DNA from: Paraburkholderia tagetis
Lineage (GTDB): Bacteria; Pseudomonadota; Gammaproteobacteria; Burkholderiales; Burkholderiaceae
Assembly (NCBI RefSeq): GCF_022213065.1
Contig: NZ_JAKLJA010000018.1
Span: 62,001 to 126,000 of the forward strand
DNA length: 64,000 bases
Direction: 5' to 3'
The notes below the pieces were generated by a model. It did no database searches, was not told where the DNA came from, and saw nothing but the letters and a program-made list of their open reading frames with translations. Of this stretch, positions 53,948 through 61,427 are shown piece after piece; position 1 is the first letter of the stretch, and every line of letters begins with the position of its first letter. Both the position numbers and the translations under genes were made by a program.

Positions 53948-53971
53948 GAGCCGCACCGTCGGGTGCGGCTC
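53948..53971 (+). terminator. hairpin after qor, possible terminator
   Basis: GAGCCGCACC and GGTGCGGCTC form a 10-bp stem with a GTCG loop, 28 bases after the qor stop. No T-tract follows, so its strength is doubtful. Confidence 0.5.
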
Positions 53972-53998
53972 GTAAGATCCAGCGCGATAACCATGGCG

Positions 53999-54045
53999 TT
54001 GCTGATTTCAGTCAGCAAACCGCGCTGTAATATCTGTAAAGATAT
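53999..54045. promoter_or_regulatory. two inverted repeats in the AT-rich lipase leader region
   Basis: TTGCTGA-TTTCAG-TCAGCAA (53999-54018) and ATATCT-GTAA-AGATAT (54030-54045) lie 70-115 bases before lipA in the AT-richest stretch of the neighbourhood. They are plausible regulator-binding or RNA structures. Confidence 0.4.
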
Positions 54046-54114
54046 GTTTTCCTAACTATTATTTAGAGTCGATCCTTTGTGAACACGACCTGAATAAAGG
54101 TAAGGAGATCCGCC

Positions 54115-55176
54115 ATGTTTTCCTCAACTCGTCTTCGCACCGCCGTGGGCGCGCTCGCGTGCTGCGCCGCTCTGCTGGTTTCGCCGGCCGGGCCTGCCGC
54201 CACAACGCCGGCTGTCGACCACTATGCGGCAACGAAGTATCCGATCATCCTGGTGCACGGCCTGAGCGGCACTGACAAGATATTTGGCATGTTCGACTAC
54301 TGGTATGGCATCGCGTCGGATCTGCAAAGCCATGGTGCGCAGGTCTACACGGCGAACCTGTCGAGCTTCCAGGCCGACGACGGACCCGATAGCCGTGGCG
54401 AGCAACTTCTCGCCTACGTCAAGCGCGTGCTTGCCGCAACCGGCGCGCAGAAGGTCAACCTCATCGGTCACAGCCAGGGCGGCCTCACGTCGCGCTATGT
54501 CGCCGCAGTTGCGCCGCAGCTTGTCGCCTCGGTGACGACCATCGGCACGCCGCATCGCGGCAGCGAGTTCGCCGACTTCGCCGTCGACGAACTGAACCGT
54601 GATCCCACCGGCCAAACGTCGGAAGCCGTCGGTGCTTTCCTCAACATGTACGGTGTGCTATCGAACAGCGCGCACATCACGAACCAGGATGCGCTGCTCG
54701 CGCTGCGGACGCTTAGAACCGATTCGGCCGCGCTCTTCAACCAGCGTTTCCCGAGTGCCGGGCTTGGCGCGCCGGGTTCGTGCAAGACCGGTGCGGCCAG
54801 CGAGACGGTTGACGGCCACAAGCACCTGCTGTACTCGTGGTCGGGCTCGGCCATCCAGCAGCAGATGCGCATCGGCAATACGGTCATCGCGAAGGACGCG
54901 AGTGTCATACCGCTGATCGATCCGGCCATCAGCCTCGACATGACGACACCGGCGCTGCTCCTCACCGGCACCGTGATGCTCGGGCGCAACTCGGGCGTGA
55001 ACGACGGCCTCGTGTCGACGTGCAGCTCGCTGTACGGCCAGGTGATCGGCGTGAACTACAAGTGGAATCACGTGGACCAGATCAACCAGTTGTTCGGCAT
55101 TCGCGGCGCTTACGCCGAAGATCCGGTCGCGGTGATCCGCACGCATGCCAACCGCCTGAAGCTTGAGGGCGTCTGA
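54115..55176 (+). CDS. lipA: secreted triacylglycerol lipase, family I.2
   Basis: A 353-residue preprotein, closely like the lipases of Burkholderia cepacia and B. glumae. The signal peptide spans about 33 residues; mature sequence begins near VDHYAATKYPIILVHGL. The nucleophile Ser120 lies in GHSQG (mature Ser87, as in B. cepacia). The Asp and His of the triad are in NDGLVSTCS and WNHVDQINQ, and two Cys (GSCKTG, STCSS) match the known disulfide. The enzyme hydrolyses long-chain fats outside the cell after type II secretion. It needs the foldase encoded 3 bases downstream. AAGGAGA Shine-Dalgarno before the ATG. Confidence 0.96.
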   Translation: MFSSTRLRTAVGALACCAALLVSPAGPAATTPAVDHYAATKYPIILVHGLSGTDKIFGMFDYWYGIASDLQSHGAQVYTANLSSFQADDGPDSRGEQLLAYVKRVLAATGAQKVNLIGHSQGGLTSRYVAAVAPQLVASVTTIGTPHRGSEFADFAVDELNRDPTGQTSEAVGAFLNMYGVLSNSAHITNQDALLALRTLRTDSAALFNQRFPSAGLGAPGSCKTGAASETVDGHKHLLYSWSGSAIQQQMRIGNTVIAKDASVIPLIDPAISLDMTTPALLLTGTVMLGRNSGVNDGLVSTCSSLYGQVIGVNYKWNHVDQINQLFGIRGAYAEDPVAVIRTHANRLKLEGV

Positions 55177-55179
55177 GCG

Positions 55180-56226
55180 ATGGCGCCGGCAAGACGCGGC
55201 AGGCGGGTTGTCGTGGCGGTTGCAACAACGGCGGCTGTCGCTGCCGTTGTTGCATGGACTGGTGCGAGCCGGGTGGAGCATGACAATGGCGCAGCGCTTG
55301 CACGAGTTGCTGCCGGTGGGGAGCGCACTGCCGCTGTTTTGGAGCGTGCTCCCGAGGCGCAGCCGCAGGCCGGGCCGGATCGGCTGCCGGCCGCACTTGC
55401 CGGCACGAATGCGCCACGCCTGCCGACCGATGGCCGTGGCCATCTCGCGCGCGACCCGCAGGTGCGGCTCTTCTTCGATTACTGCGTGAGCGCGCAAACC
55501 GATCTGGGCGAGACCGGGCTCGACGGCTTCGTTGCGCGCGAGATTGCCGCGCAACTCGACGGCACAGCGGCACAGGCCGAGGCGCTCGCGGTATGGCAGC
55601 GCTACCAGGCGTATCGATCCGCGCTCGCGCAACTGCCGGAGCCTGTTGCTGGCGGCGCTGCCAACGCCGCTCAGATCGACATCGACGCGCTGAGGAACAC
55701 GCTGGCGCAGCGCTCGGCGCTCGCGAGCCGCGAACTCGGCGAATGGAGCGAACCATTCTTCGGCGCGCAATTCGCGTCGCAGCGTCACGAAGTCGAGCGC
55801 CTGGCAATTAGTCTCGATACCCATCTCACGGGTGCCGAGAAGGAGGCACGCCTTGTGGCGCTCGATCAACAGTTGCCGGCTGCCGAGCGCAAACTGCGCG
55901 AGCAGGCCGAAGCGCAGGGCGCAGCGCTCGCGCAAATCTCTGCGTTGCAGGACGCTCATGCCACGCCAGACCGGATGCGCTCGGACTTGACCCCAGTGCT
56001 CGGCGCCGAAGCAGCGGCGCGCGTTGCGCAGATGCAGCAGGATGATGATGCGTGGCGGGCGAAATATGCCGCGTACGCGTCGCAGCGCGCACAGATCGAA
56101 GCGGCTCAGACCGCGGGCGCGGCGCGCGATGCATCGATCGCGCAGTTGCGCGAACGTATCTTCACCGAGCCTGGCGAAGCCCTGCGTGCTGCCTCGTTCG
56201 ATCGCCAGCCGGGTAGCGTCGACTAG
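55180..56226 (+). CDS. lifO: lipase-specific foldase (steric chaperone)
   Basis: A 348-residue membrane-anchored periplasmic chaperone. A single N-terminal helix (VVVAVATTAAVAAVVAW, residues 10-26) anchors it in the inner membrane; a Pro/Ala/Gly-rich linker (to about residue 75) is followed by the all-helical folding domain. The family signature RxxFDYxxSAxGE appears as RLFFDYCVSAQTDLGE near 95-110. It folds LipA before type II export. The ATG is 3 bases after the lipA stop, giving translational coupling. The C-terminal helices are Ala/Gln/Arg-rich. Confidence 0.94.
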   Translation: MAPARRGRRVVVAVATTAAVAAVVAWTGASRVEHDNGAALARVAAGGERTAAVLERAPEAQPQAGPDRLPAALAGTNAPRLPTDGRGHLARDPQVRLFFDYCVSAQTDLGETGLDGFVAREIAAQLDGTAAQAEALAVWQRYQAYRSALAQLPEPVAGGAANAAQIDIDALRNTLAQRSALASRELGEWSEPFFGAQFASQRHEVERLAISLDTHLTGAEKEARLVALDQQLPAAERKLREQAEAQGAALAQISALQDAHATPDRMRSDLTPVLGAEAAARVAQMQQDDDAWRAKYAAYASQRAQIEAAQTAGAARDASIAQLRERIFTEPGEALRAASFDRQPGSVD

Positions 56227-56280
56227 CCGGCGTTGCCCTCGTTTTACCTGCTTGACCACTTTGTCAGCCTCACGAACCGT

Positions 56281-56323
56281 GGACGGCGCCTTCGCGGCGC
56301 CTGTCCGCGTTTACGCGATTTTT
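56281..56323 (+). terminator. rho-independent terminator of the lipA-lifO operon
   Basis: GGACGGCGCC pairs with GGCGCC-T-GTCC (one bulge) around TTCGC, followed directly by a CGCG/CGCG mini-hairpin (56306-56317) and ATTTTTAT. It lies 55 bases after the lifO stop. Confidence 0.75.
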
Positions 56324-56410
56324 ATACCCGCACCAAAACCTTTGATCCGGATTTAACGCGATAACCATTACCTTGCAGCCATCCGTCATCCGCGAATGGA
56401 GAACACGACA

Positions 56411-56536
56411 ATGGATGTGCTGTATATCGGGGGGCTGGCGGTCATCGCCGCGCTCACTTACGCGTTGATCGCCGGCTGCGGGAAGCTCATGCAGTACCGC
56501 CGTGCGGATCGGGGCGCAACGGGAGCGCGCTCATGA
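56411..56536 (+). CDS. small membrane peptide at the head of the kdp operon
   Basis: A 41-codon frame (MDVLYIGGLAVIAALTYALI then AGCGKLMQYRRADRGATGARS) starting at an ATG with GGAG about 9 bases upstream. Residues 4-24 form one hydrophobic helix, followed by a basic tail, so the N-terminus is probably periplasmic. Its stop codon overlaps the kdpF start (ATGA). The layout resembles KdpF-like small subunits described in some genomes, but I do not recognise the family with certainty. A stabilising or regulatory subunit of KdpFABC is plausible. Confidence 0.7.
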   Translation: MDVLYIGGLAVIAALTYALIAGCGKLMQYRRADRGATGARS

Positions 56537-56625
56537 CCTGGATCTTCTGGCTATCGGGAGCGGCGACGCTGTTGCTGTTCGTCTATCTCGTCCATGCGCT
56601 CCTGCGCGCGGAGGAGATCGAATGA
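56533..56625 (+). CDS. kdpF: potassium-transporting ATPase subunit F
   Basis: A 30-residue membrane peptide (MTWIFWLSGAATLLLFVYLV then HALLRAEEIE), essentially one hydrophobic helix with a charged end. The position immediately before kdpA and the length agree with KdpF (29 residues in E. coli), which stabilises the KdpFABC complex. Both ends overlap neighbours by ATGA, indicating translational coupling. Too short for default gene callers. Confidence 0.85.
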   Translation: MTWIFWLSGAATLLLFVYLVHALLRAEEIE

Positions 56626-58436
56626 ACGCCAACACGCTGCTGCAAGCGGGGATTTTCATCGTCGTCCTGCTCGCGCTCGCGGTGCCCGTCGCGGGCTACA
56701 TCACGCGTGTGCTCGACGGACGCTCGCGTGTCGTGCGCCTGTTCGCGCCGCTCGAGAATGGGCTTTACCGCATTGCCGGGGTCGATCCGGGCGCCGAGAT
56801 GAACTGGAAGCGCTATGCGTTTGCCACCGTCTCGCTCAACGTGCTCGGTGTGGGCTTTCTCTTCGTGCTGCTGCGCGTGCAGGGATGGATACCCGGCAAC
56901 CTCGGCAATCCGCAGCAATTCGGCGCGATGACCGCGGATGGCGCGTTCAATACCGCCGTGAGTTTCGTCACCAACACGAACTGGCAGGACTACACCCCAG
57001 AGCAGACCGTGAGCTACCTCACGCAGATGCTCGGCCTCACGGTGCAGAACTTCCTTTCGGCGGCCACCGGCATTGCCGTGGTGATCGCGCTGATTCGCGG
57101 TTTCGCGCGCCACTCGGTGCAGACCATTGGCAACTTCTGGGTCGATCTCACGCGCACGACACTCTACATTCTCGTGCCCATGGCGGCCGTGGTCGCTGCC
57201 CTGTTGATGAGCCAGGGCGTGCTCCAGAATTTCAAGGCGTATCGGGACGTGCCCACGCTGCAGACCACCACCTATGCGGCGCCGAAGCTCGACACACAGG
57301 GCAACCGGGTCAAGGACGCACAGGGCAACCCCGTCACCGTGGATACGAAGGTGACGTCGCAGACGCTCGCCATGGGGCCGGTCGCCTCGCAGGAAGCGAT
57401 CAAGATGCTCGGCACCAACGGCGGCGGCTTCTTCAACGCGAACTCTGCGCATCCGTTCGAGAATCCCACGCCGTTCTCGAACCTCGTCGAAATGTTGGCG
57501 ATCCTGATCATTCCGGCATCGCTATGCCTCGTGTTCGGCAATGTGGTGGGCGACCGCAGGCAGGGCGTGGCGGTGCTCGCGGTGATGACGATCGCGTTCG
57601 CCGTTGCGGTGGGCGTCGAGCTTGCGGCGGAGCAGGCCGGCAATCCGATGCTCGCGACACTGAACGTCGATCAGCAAGCGAGTGCATTGCAGGCCGGCGG
57701 CAACATGGAAGGCAAGGAAACGCGTCTGGGCATCGCGCAGACGGGCCTCTTCGTCGTGACCACCACGGCGGCTTCGTGCGGCGCCGTGAACGCGATGCAC
57801 GACTCGCTCACGCCGATCGGCGGGCTCGTGCCGATGCTGTTCATCCAGCTCGGCGAAGTGATTTTTGGCGGGGTGGGTTCGGGCCTCTACGGCATGCTCG
57901 TGTTTGCGCTGCTGGCCGTGTTCGTGGCGGGCCTGATGATCGGGCGCACACCCGAATACGTTGGCAAGAAGATCGAATCGTTCGAAATGAAGATGGTCTC
58001 GATCGTCGTGCTGCTCACGCCGATGCTCGTGCTGCTCGGCACCTCGGTCGCCGTGCTCGCGGACGCGGGCAAAACCGGCATCGCGAACCCGGGTGCGCAC
58101 GGTTTCTCGGAGATCCTCTACGCATTCAGCTCCGCCGCGAACAACAACGGCAGCGCGTTCGCGGGCCTCTCGGTCAACACGCCGTTCTACAACTGGCTGC
58201 TCGGCATTGCAATGTGGTTCGGCCGCTTCGGCACCATCGTGCCGGTGCTCGCCATCGCGGGCTCGCTCGCGAGCAAGAAGCGCATCGCCGTGACGGGCGG
58301 CACGCTGCCCACGCACGGACCGCTCTTCGTCGTGCTGCTGCTTGGCACCGTGCTGCTGGTGGGGGCGCTCACCTATGTGCCGGCGCTCGCGCTTGGGCCC
58401 GGCGTGGAGCATCTGATCATGATGGGCGTGCGTTGA
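56622..58436 (+). CDS. kdpA: potassium-transporting ATPase potassium-binding subunit
   Basis: A 604-residue inner-membrane protein with about ten helices, the K+-selective channel-like subunit of the high-affinity KdpFABC pump. The pore-loop regions of the four repeats are visible, including FVTNTNWQDYTPEQTVSYLTQ, GTNGGGFFNANSAHPFENP near 263-281, FGGVGSGLYG, and ANNNGSAFAG near 506-515. Length is above E. coli KdpA (557), with the extra residues in the periplasmic loop around residues 210-250. It follows kdpF by an ATGA overlap. Confidence 0.96.
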   Translation: MNANTLLQAGIFIVVLLALAVPVAGYITRVLDGRSRVVRLFAPLENGLYRIAGVDPGAEMNWKRYAFATVSLNVLGVGFLFVLLRVQGWIPGNLGNPQQFGAMTADGAFNTAVSFVTNTNWQDYTPEQTVSYLTQMLGLTVQNFLSAATGIAVVIALIRGFARHSVQTIGNFWVDLTRTTLYILVPMAAVVAALLMSQGVLQNFKAYRDVPTLQTTTYAAPKLDTQGNRVKDAQGNPVTVDTKVTSQTLAMGPVASQEAIKMLGTNGGGFFNANSAHPFENPTPFSNLVEMLAILIIPASLCLVFGNVVGDRRQGVAVLAVMTIAFAVAVGVELAAEQAGNPMLATLNVDQQASALQAGGNMEGKETRLGIAQTGLFVVTTTAASCGAVNAMHDSLTPIGGLVPMLFIQLGEVIFGGVGSGLYGMLVFALLAVFVAGLMIGRTPEYVGKKIESFEMKMVSIVVLLTPMLVLLGTSVAVLADAGKTGIANPGAHGFSEILYAFSSAANNNGSAFAGLSVNTPFYNWLLGIAMWFGRFGTIVPVLAIAGSLASKKRIAVTGGTLPTHGPLFVVLLLGTVLLVGALTYVPALALGPGVEHLIMMGVR

Positions 58437-58452
58437 ACGGGGACTTCATCAA

Positions 58453-60576
58453 ATGACACAACATAGTGCAACACGGTCCATGTTCGATCCGGCGCTCCTG
58501 CGTCCGGCCATCGTGGACTCGTTCAGAAAACTCAAGCCGCGCACGCAGTTGCGCAACCCGGTGATGTTCTGCGTCTACGTGGGCAGCGTGCTCACGACGA
58601 TCCTTTGGGTCGCGGCACTCACGGGCCAGGCCGAGGCGCCCGCGGGGTTCATTCTTGCCATCGCGCTGTGGCTGTGGTTCACGGTGCTGTTCGCGAACTT
58701 CGCAGAGGCGCTCGCCGAAGGGCGCTCGAAGGCGCAGGCCGCGTCGCTGCGCCAGGCCAAGAAAGACGTGATGGCCAAGAAGCTCAACGAGCCGCATCCG
58801 AAGTCGCCCATCCGCATCATGACCGCGTCCGATTTACGGCGCGGCGACGTGGTGCTGGTCGAGACCGGCGACACCATTCCCGCCGACGGCGAGGTGATCG
58901 ACGGTGTGGCCTCCGTGGACGAATCGGCGATCACGGGCGAATCGGCGCCAGTGATCCGCGAGTCGGGTGGCGATTTTTCCTCGGTCACGGGCGGCACGCG
59001 CGTGCTCTCCGACTGGATCGTCGTGCGCGTGACGGCCAATCCAGGCGAGGCGTTTCTCGACCGCATGATCGCGATGGTCGAAGGCGCGAAGCGCCAGAAG
59101 ACGCCCAACGAGATCGCCCTCACGATCCTGCTCGTTGCGCTGACCATCGTGCTGCTGCTCGCCACGGCAACGCTCTTGCCGTTCTCGATGTTCTCCGTTG
59201 AAGCGGCTCATTTGGCACATTCGACGGGCCACGTAGTGACGATCACGGCGCTCGTGGCGCTGCTCGTGTGCCTGATTCCGACCACCATCGGCGGGCTGCT
59301 TTCGGCGATTGGCGTGGCGGGCATGAGCCGCATGATGCAGGCCAACGTGATCGCCACCTCGGGCCGCGCGGTGGAGGCGGCCGGCGACGTGGACGTGCTC
59401 CTGCTCGACAAGACCGGCACGATCACGCTCGGCAACCGCCAGGCAGCGGCGTTCGTACCCGCGCCGGGCGTGAACGAGGAAGCGCTCGCGGACGCCGCGC
59501 AACTCGCCTCGCTCGCCGACGAAACGCCCGAAGGCCGCAGCATCGTGGTGCTCGCGAAGCAGCGCTTCAATATTCGCCAGCGCGACATGGGCACGCTGCA
59601 CGCGGTGTTCCTCGCCTTCAGCGCGCAGACGCGCATGAGCGGGGTGGACCTCTCTCCCGAGGGCACGGCGCCCGGCACGCATGCCCGCGAGATCCGCAAG
59701 GGCGCGGCCGACGCGGTCAAGCACTATGTCGAGGCACATGGCGGCCGTTTCCCCGCGGAAGTCGACACGGCCGTGGACGACGTCGCGCGCCGTGGCAGCA
59801 CGCCGCTCGTGGTGGCGGAGATGCACGACAAGGTTGCGCGCGTGCTCGGCGTGATCGAGTTGAAGGACGTGGTGAAGGGCGGCATCAAGGAGCGTTTCGC
59901 CGAGCTGCGCAGGATGGGCATCAAGACCGTGATGGTGACGGGCGACAATCGCCTGACCGCCGCCGCGATCGCGGCCGAAGCGGGCGTGGACGACTTCCTC
60001 GCCCAGGCCACGCCCGAGACCAAGCTCGCGACGATCCGCGAGCACCAGGCGCAGGGCAAGCTCGTGGCGATGACCGGCGACGGCACCAACGACGCCCCGG
60101 CGCTCGCGCAGGCCGACGTCGCGGTGGCGATGAACACCGGCACCCAGGCCGCCAAGGAAGCGGGCAACATGGTCGATCTCGACTCGAACCCGACCAAGCT
60201 CATCGAGATCGTGGAGATCGGCAAGCAGATGCTCATGACGCGCGGCTCGCTCACGACGTTCTCGATCGCCAACGACCTCGCCAAGTACTTCGCGATCATT
60301 CCGGCCGCGTTCGCCACCACGTATCCGCAATTGCGCGTGCTCGACGTCATGCATCTGAGCTCGCCGTCGTCGGCGATCCTCTCGGCGGTGATCTTCAACG
60401 CGCTCATCATCGTGATGCTGATTCCGCTCGCGCTCAAGGGCGTGAAGTACCGGCCGCTCGGCGCCGCGACGCTGTTGCGCCGCAATCTGCTGATCTACGG
60501 TCTCGGCGGCATCCTCCTGCCGTTCCCGTGCATCAAGCTGATCGACATGGTGCTCACCGCGTTCGGCTGGGCTTGA
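58453..60576 (+). CDS. kdpB: potassium-transporting ATPase ATP-binding subunit
   Basis: A 707-residue P-type ATPase. The actuator motif AITGES is near residues 159-164, the phosphorylation site DKTGT near 319-323 (LLLDKTGTITLGN), the nucleotide-binding domain follows, and the hinge motif GDGTNDAPAL is near 540-549. It drives K+ uptake through KdpA. It starts 16 bases after kdpA. The N-terminal extension (about residues 1-30) before the first helix is typical of beta-proteobacterial KdpB. Confidence 0.96.
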   Translation: MTQHSATRSMFDPALLRPAIVDSFRKLKPRTQLRNPVMFCVYVGSVLTTILWVAALTGQAEAPAGFILAIALWLWFTVLFANFAEALAEGRSKAQAASLRQAKKDVMAKKLNEPHPKSPIRIMTASDLRRGDVVLVETGDTIPADGEVIDGVASVDESAITGESAPVIRESGGDFSSVTGGTRVLSDWIVVRVTANPGEAFLDRMIAMVEGAKRQKTPNEIALTILLVALTIVLLLATATLLPFSMFSVEAAHLAHSTGHVVTITALVALLVCLIPTTIGGLLSAIGVAGMSRMMQANVIATSGRAVEAAGDVDVLLLDKTGTITLGNRQAAAFVPAPGVNEEALADAAQLASLADETPEGRSIVVLAKQRFNIRQRDMGTLHAVFLAFSAQTRMSGVDLSPEGTAPGTHAREIRKGAADAVKHYVEAHGGRFPAEVDTAVDDVARRGSTPLVVAEMHDKVARVLGVIELKDVVKGGIKERFAELRRMGIKTVMVTGDNRLTAAAIAAEAGVDDFLAQATPETKLATIREHQAQGKLVAMTGDGTNDAPALAQADVAVAMNTGTQAAKEAGNMVDLDSNPTKLIEIVEIGKQMLMTRGSLTTFSIANDLAKYFAIIPAAFATTYPQLRVLDVMHLSSPSSAILSAVIFNALIIVMLIPLALKGVKYRPLGAATLLRRNLLIYGLGGILLPFPCIKLIDMVLTAFGWA

Positions 60577-60622
60577 ACCGCTCATGTCGCCTGGTATGTT
60601 GCCAGCTCAACAGGAAACCCAA

Positions 60623-61237
60623 ATGAAAGCGCAGTTTCGACCTCTCATCGTGATCTTCGCCGTGCTCGCGGCGATCACCGGTCTCGTGTATCCGGCCGTG
60701 ATGACCGTGTTTGGCCAGGCCGTGTTCCATCGCCAGGTCAATGGCAGCCTCATCGAGGTGAACGGCAAGGTGGTGGGCAGCGAGCTGATCGGCCAGCAGT
60801 TCGACGCGCCTCAGTACTTCTGGGGCCGCCTCTCGGCCACTTCGCCGATGCCGTACAACGCGGCGAATTCGGGCGGCTCGAACCTCGGCCCGACCAACCC
60901 GGCACTGGCCGACGAAGTCAAAGGCCGCATCGCGGCGCTCGAGGCCGCGGGCACCGGTATTTCGCGGCCCGATTTGCAACCCGATTCACAGCGCGGTTCA
61001 CAGCCAATCCCCGTCGATCTCGTGACCTCGTCGGGCAGCGGGCTCGATCCCGAGATCTCGCCGGCCGCCGCCGCGTATCAGATCGCGCGCGTGGCCAGGG
61101 CGCGCAACCTGAGCGAGAACGAGGTGCAGGCGCTCGTCGACCGCTATACCAAGGGCCGCCAGTTCGGCGTATTCGGCGAGCCGCGCGTGAATGTGCTCGA
61201 GTTGAATCTTGCGCTCGACGGCAAGGCGGCGAGCTGA
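60623..61237 (+). CDS. kdpC: potassium-transporting ATPase subunit C
   Basis: A 204-residue subunit with one N-terminal helix (PLIVIFAVLAAITGLVYPAVMTVFGQ) and a periplasmic domain. Diagnostic segments are VNGKVVGSELIGQQF, YFWGRLSATS...YNAANSGGSNLGPTNP and DLVTSSGSGLDPEISPAAAAYQ. A short repeat PDLQPDSQRGSQPIPVD lies before the last motif. The ATG at 60623 has AGGAAA upstream; an upstream in-frame ATG at 60584 is rejected. 46 bases separate it from kdpB. Confidence 0.95.
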   Translation: MKAQFRPLIVIFAVLAAITGLVYPAVMTVFGQAVFHRQVNGSLIEVNGKVVGSELIGQQFDAPQYFWGRLSATSPMPYNAANSGGSNLGPTNPALADEVKGRIAALEAAGTGISRPDLQPDSQRGSQPIPVDLVTSSGSGLDPEISPAAAAYQIARVARARNLSENEVQALVDRYTKGRQFGVFGEPRVNVLELNLALDGKAAS

Positions 61238-61427
61238 GCGTGCGGTGACGCCGAAGACCGAAGGCAACCGGGCACCGCATGCCGTTCGCACCGTGCCCGC
61301 GTTTGCTTATTCCGCGTCACGGTGAGACGATCCCGCGTAGCGCTCCACGTGCCCGATCCCGACGCCCTCGACGTTCCCGGCGTTCCCCGACGAATCAGGC
61401 ACGCGCCACTCTCCTCATGAAATCCGC

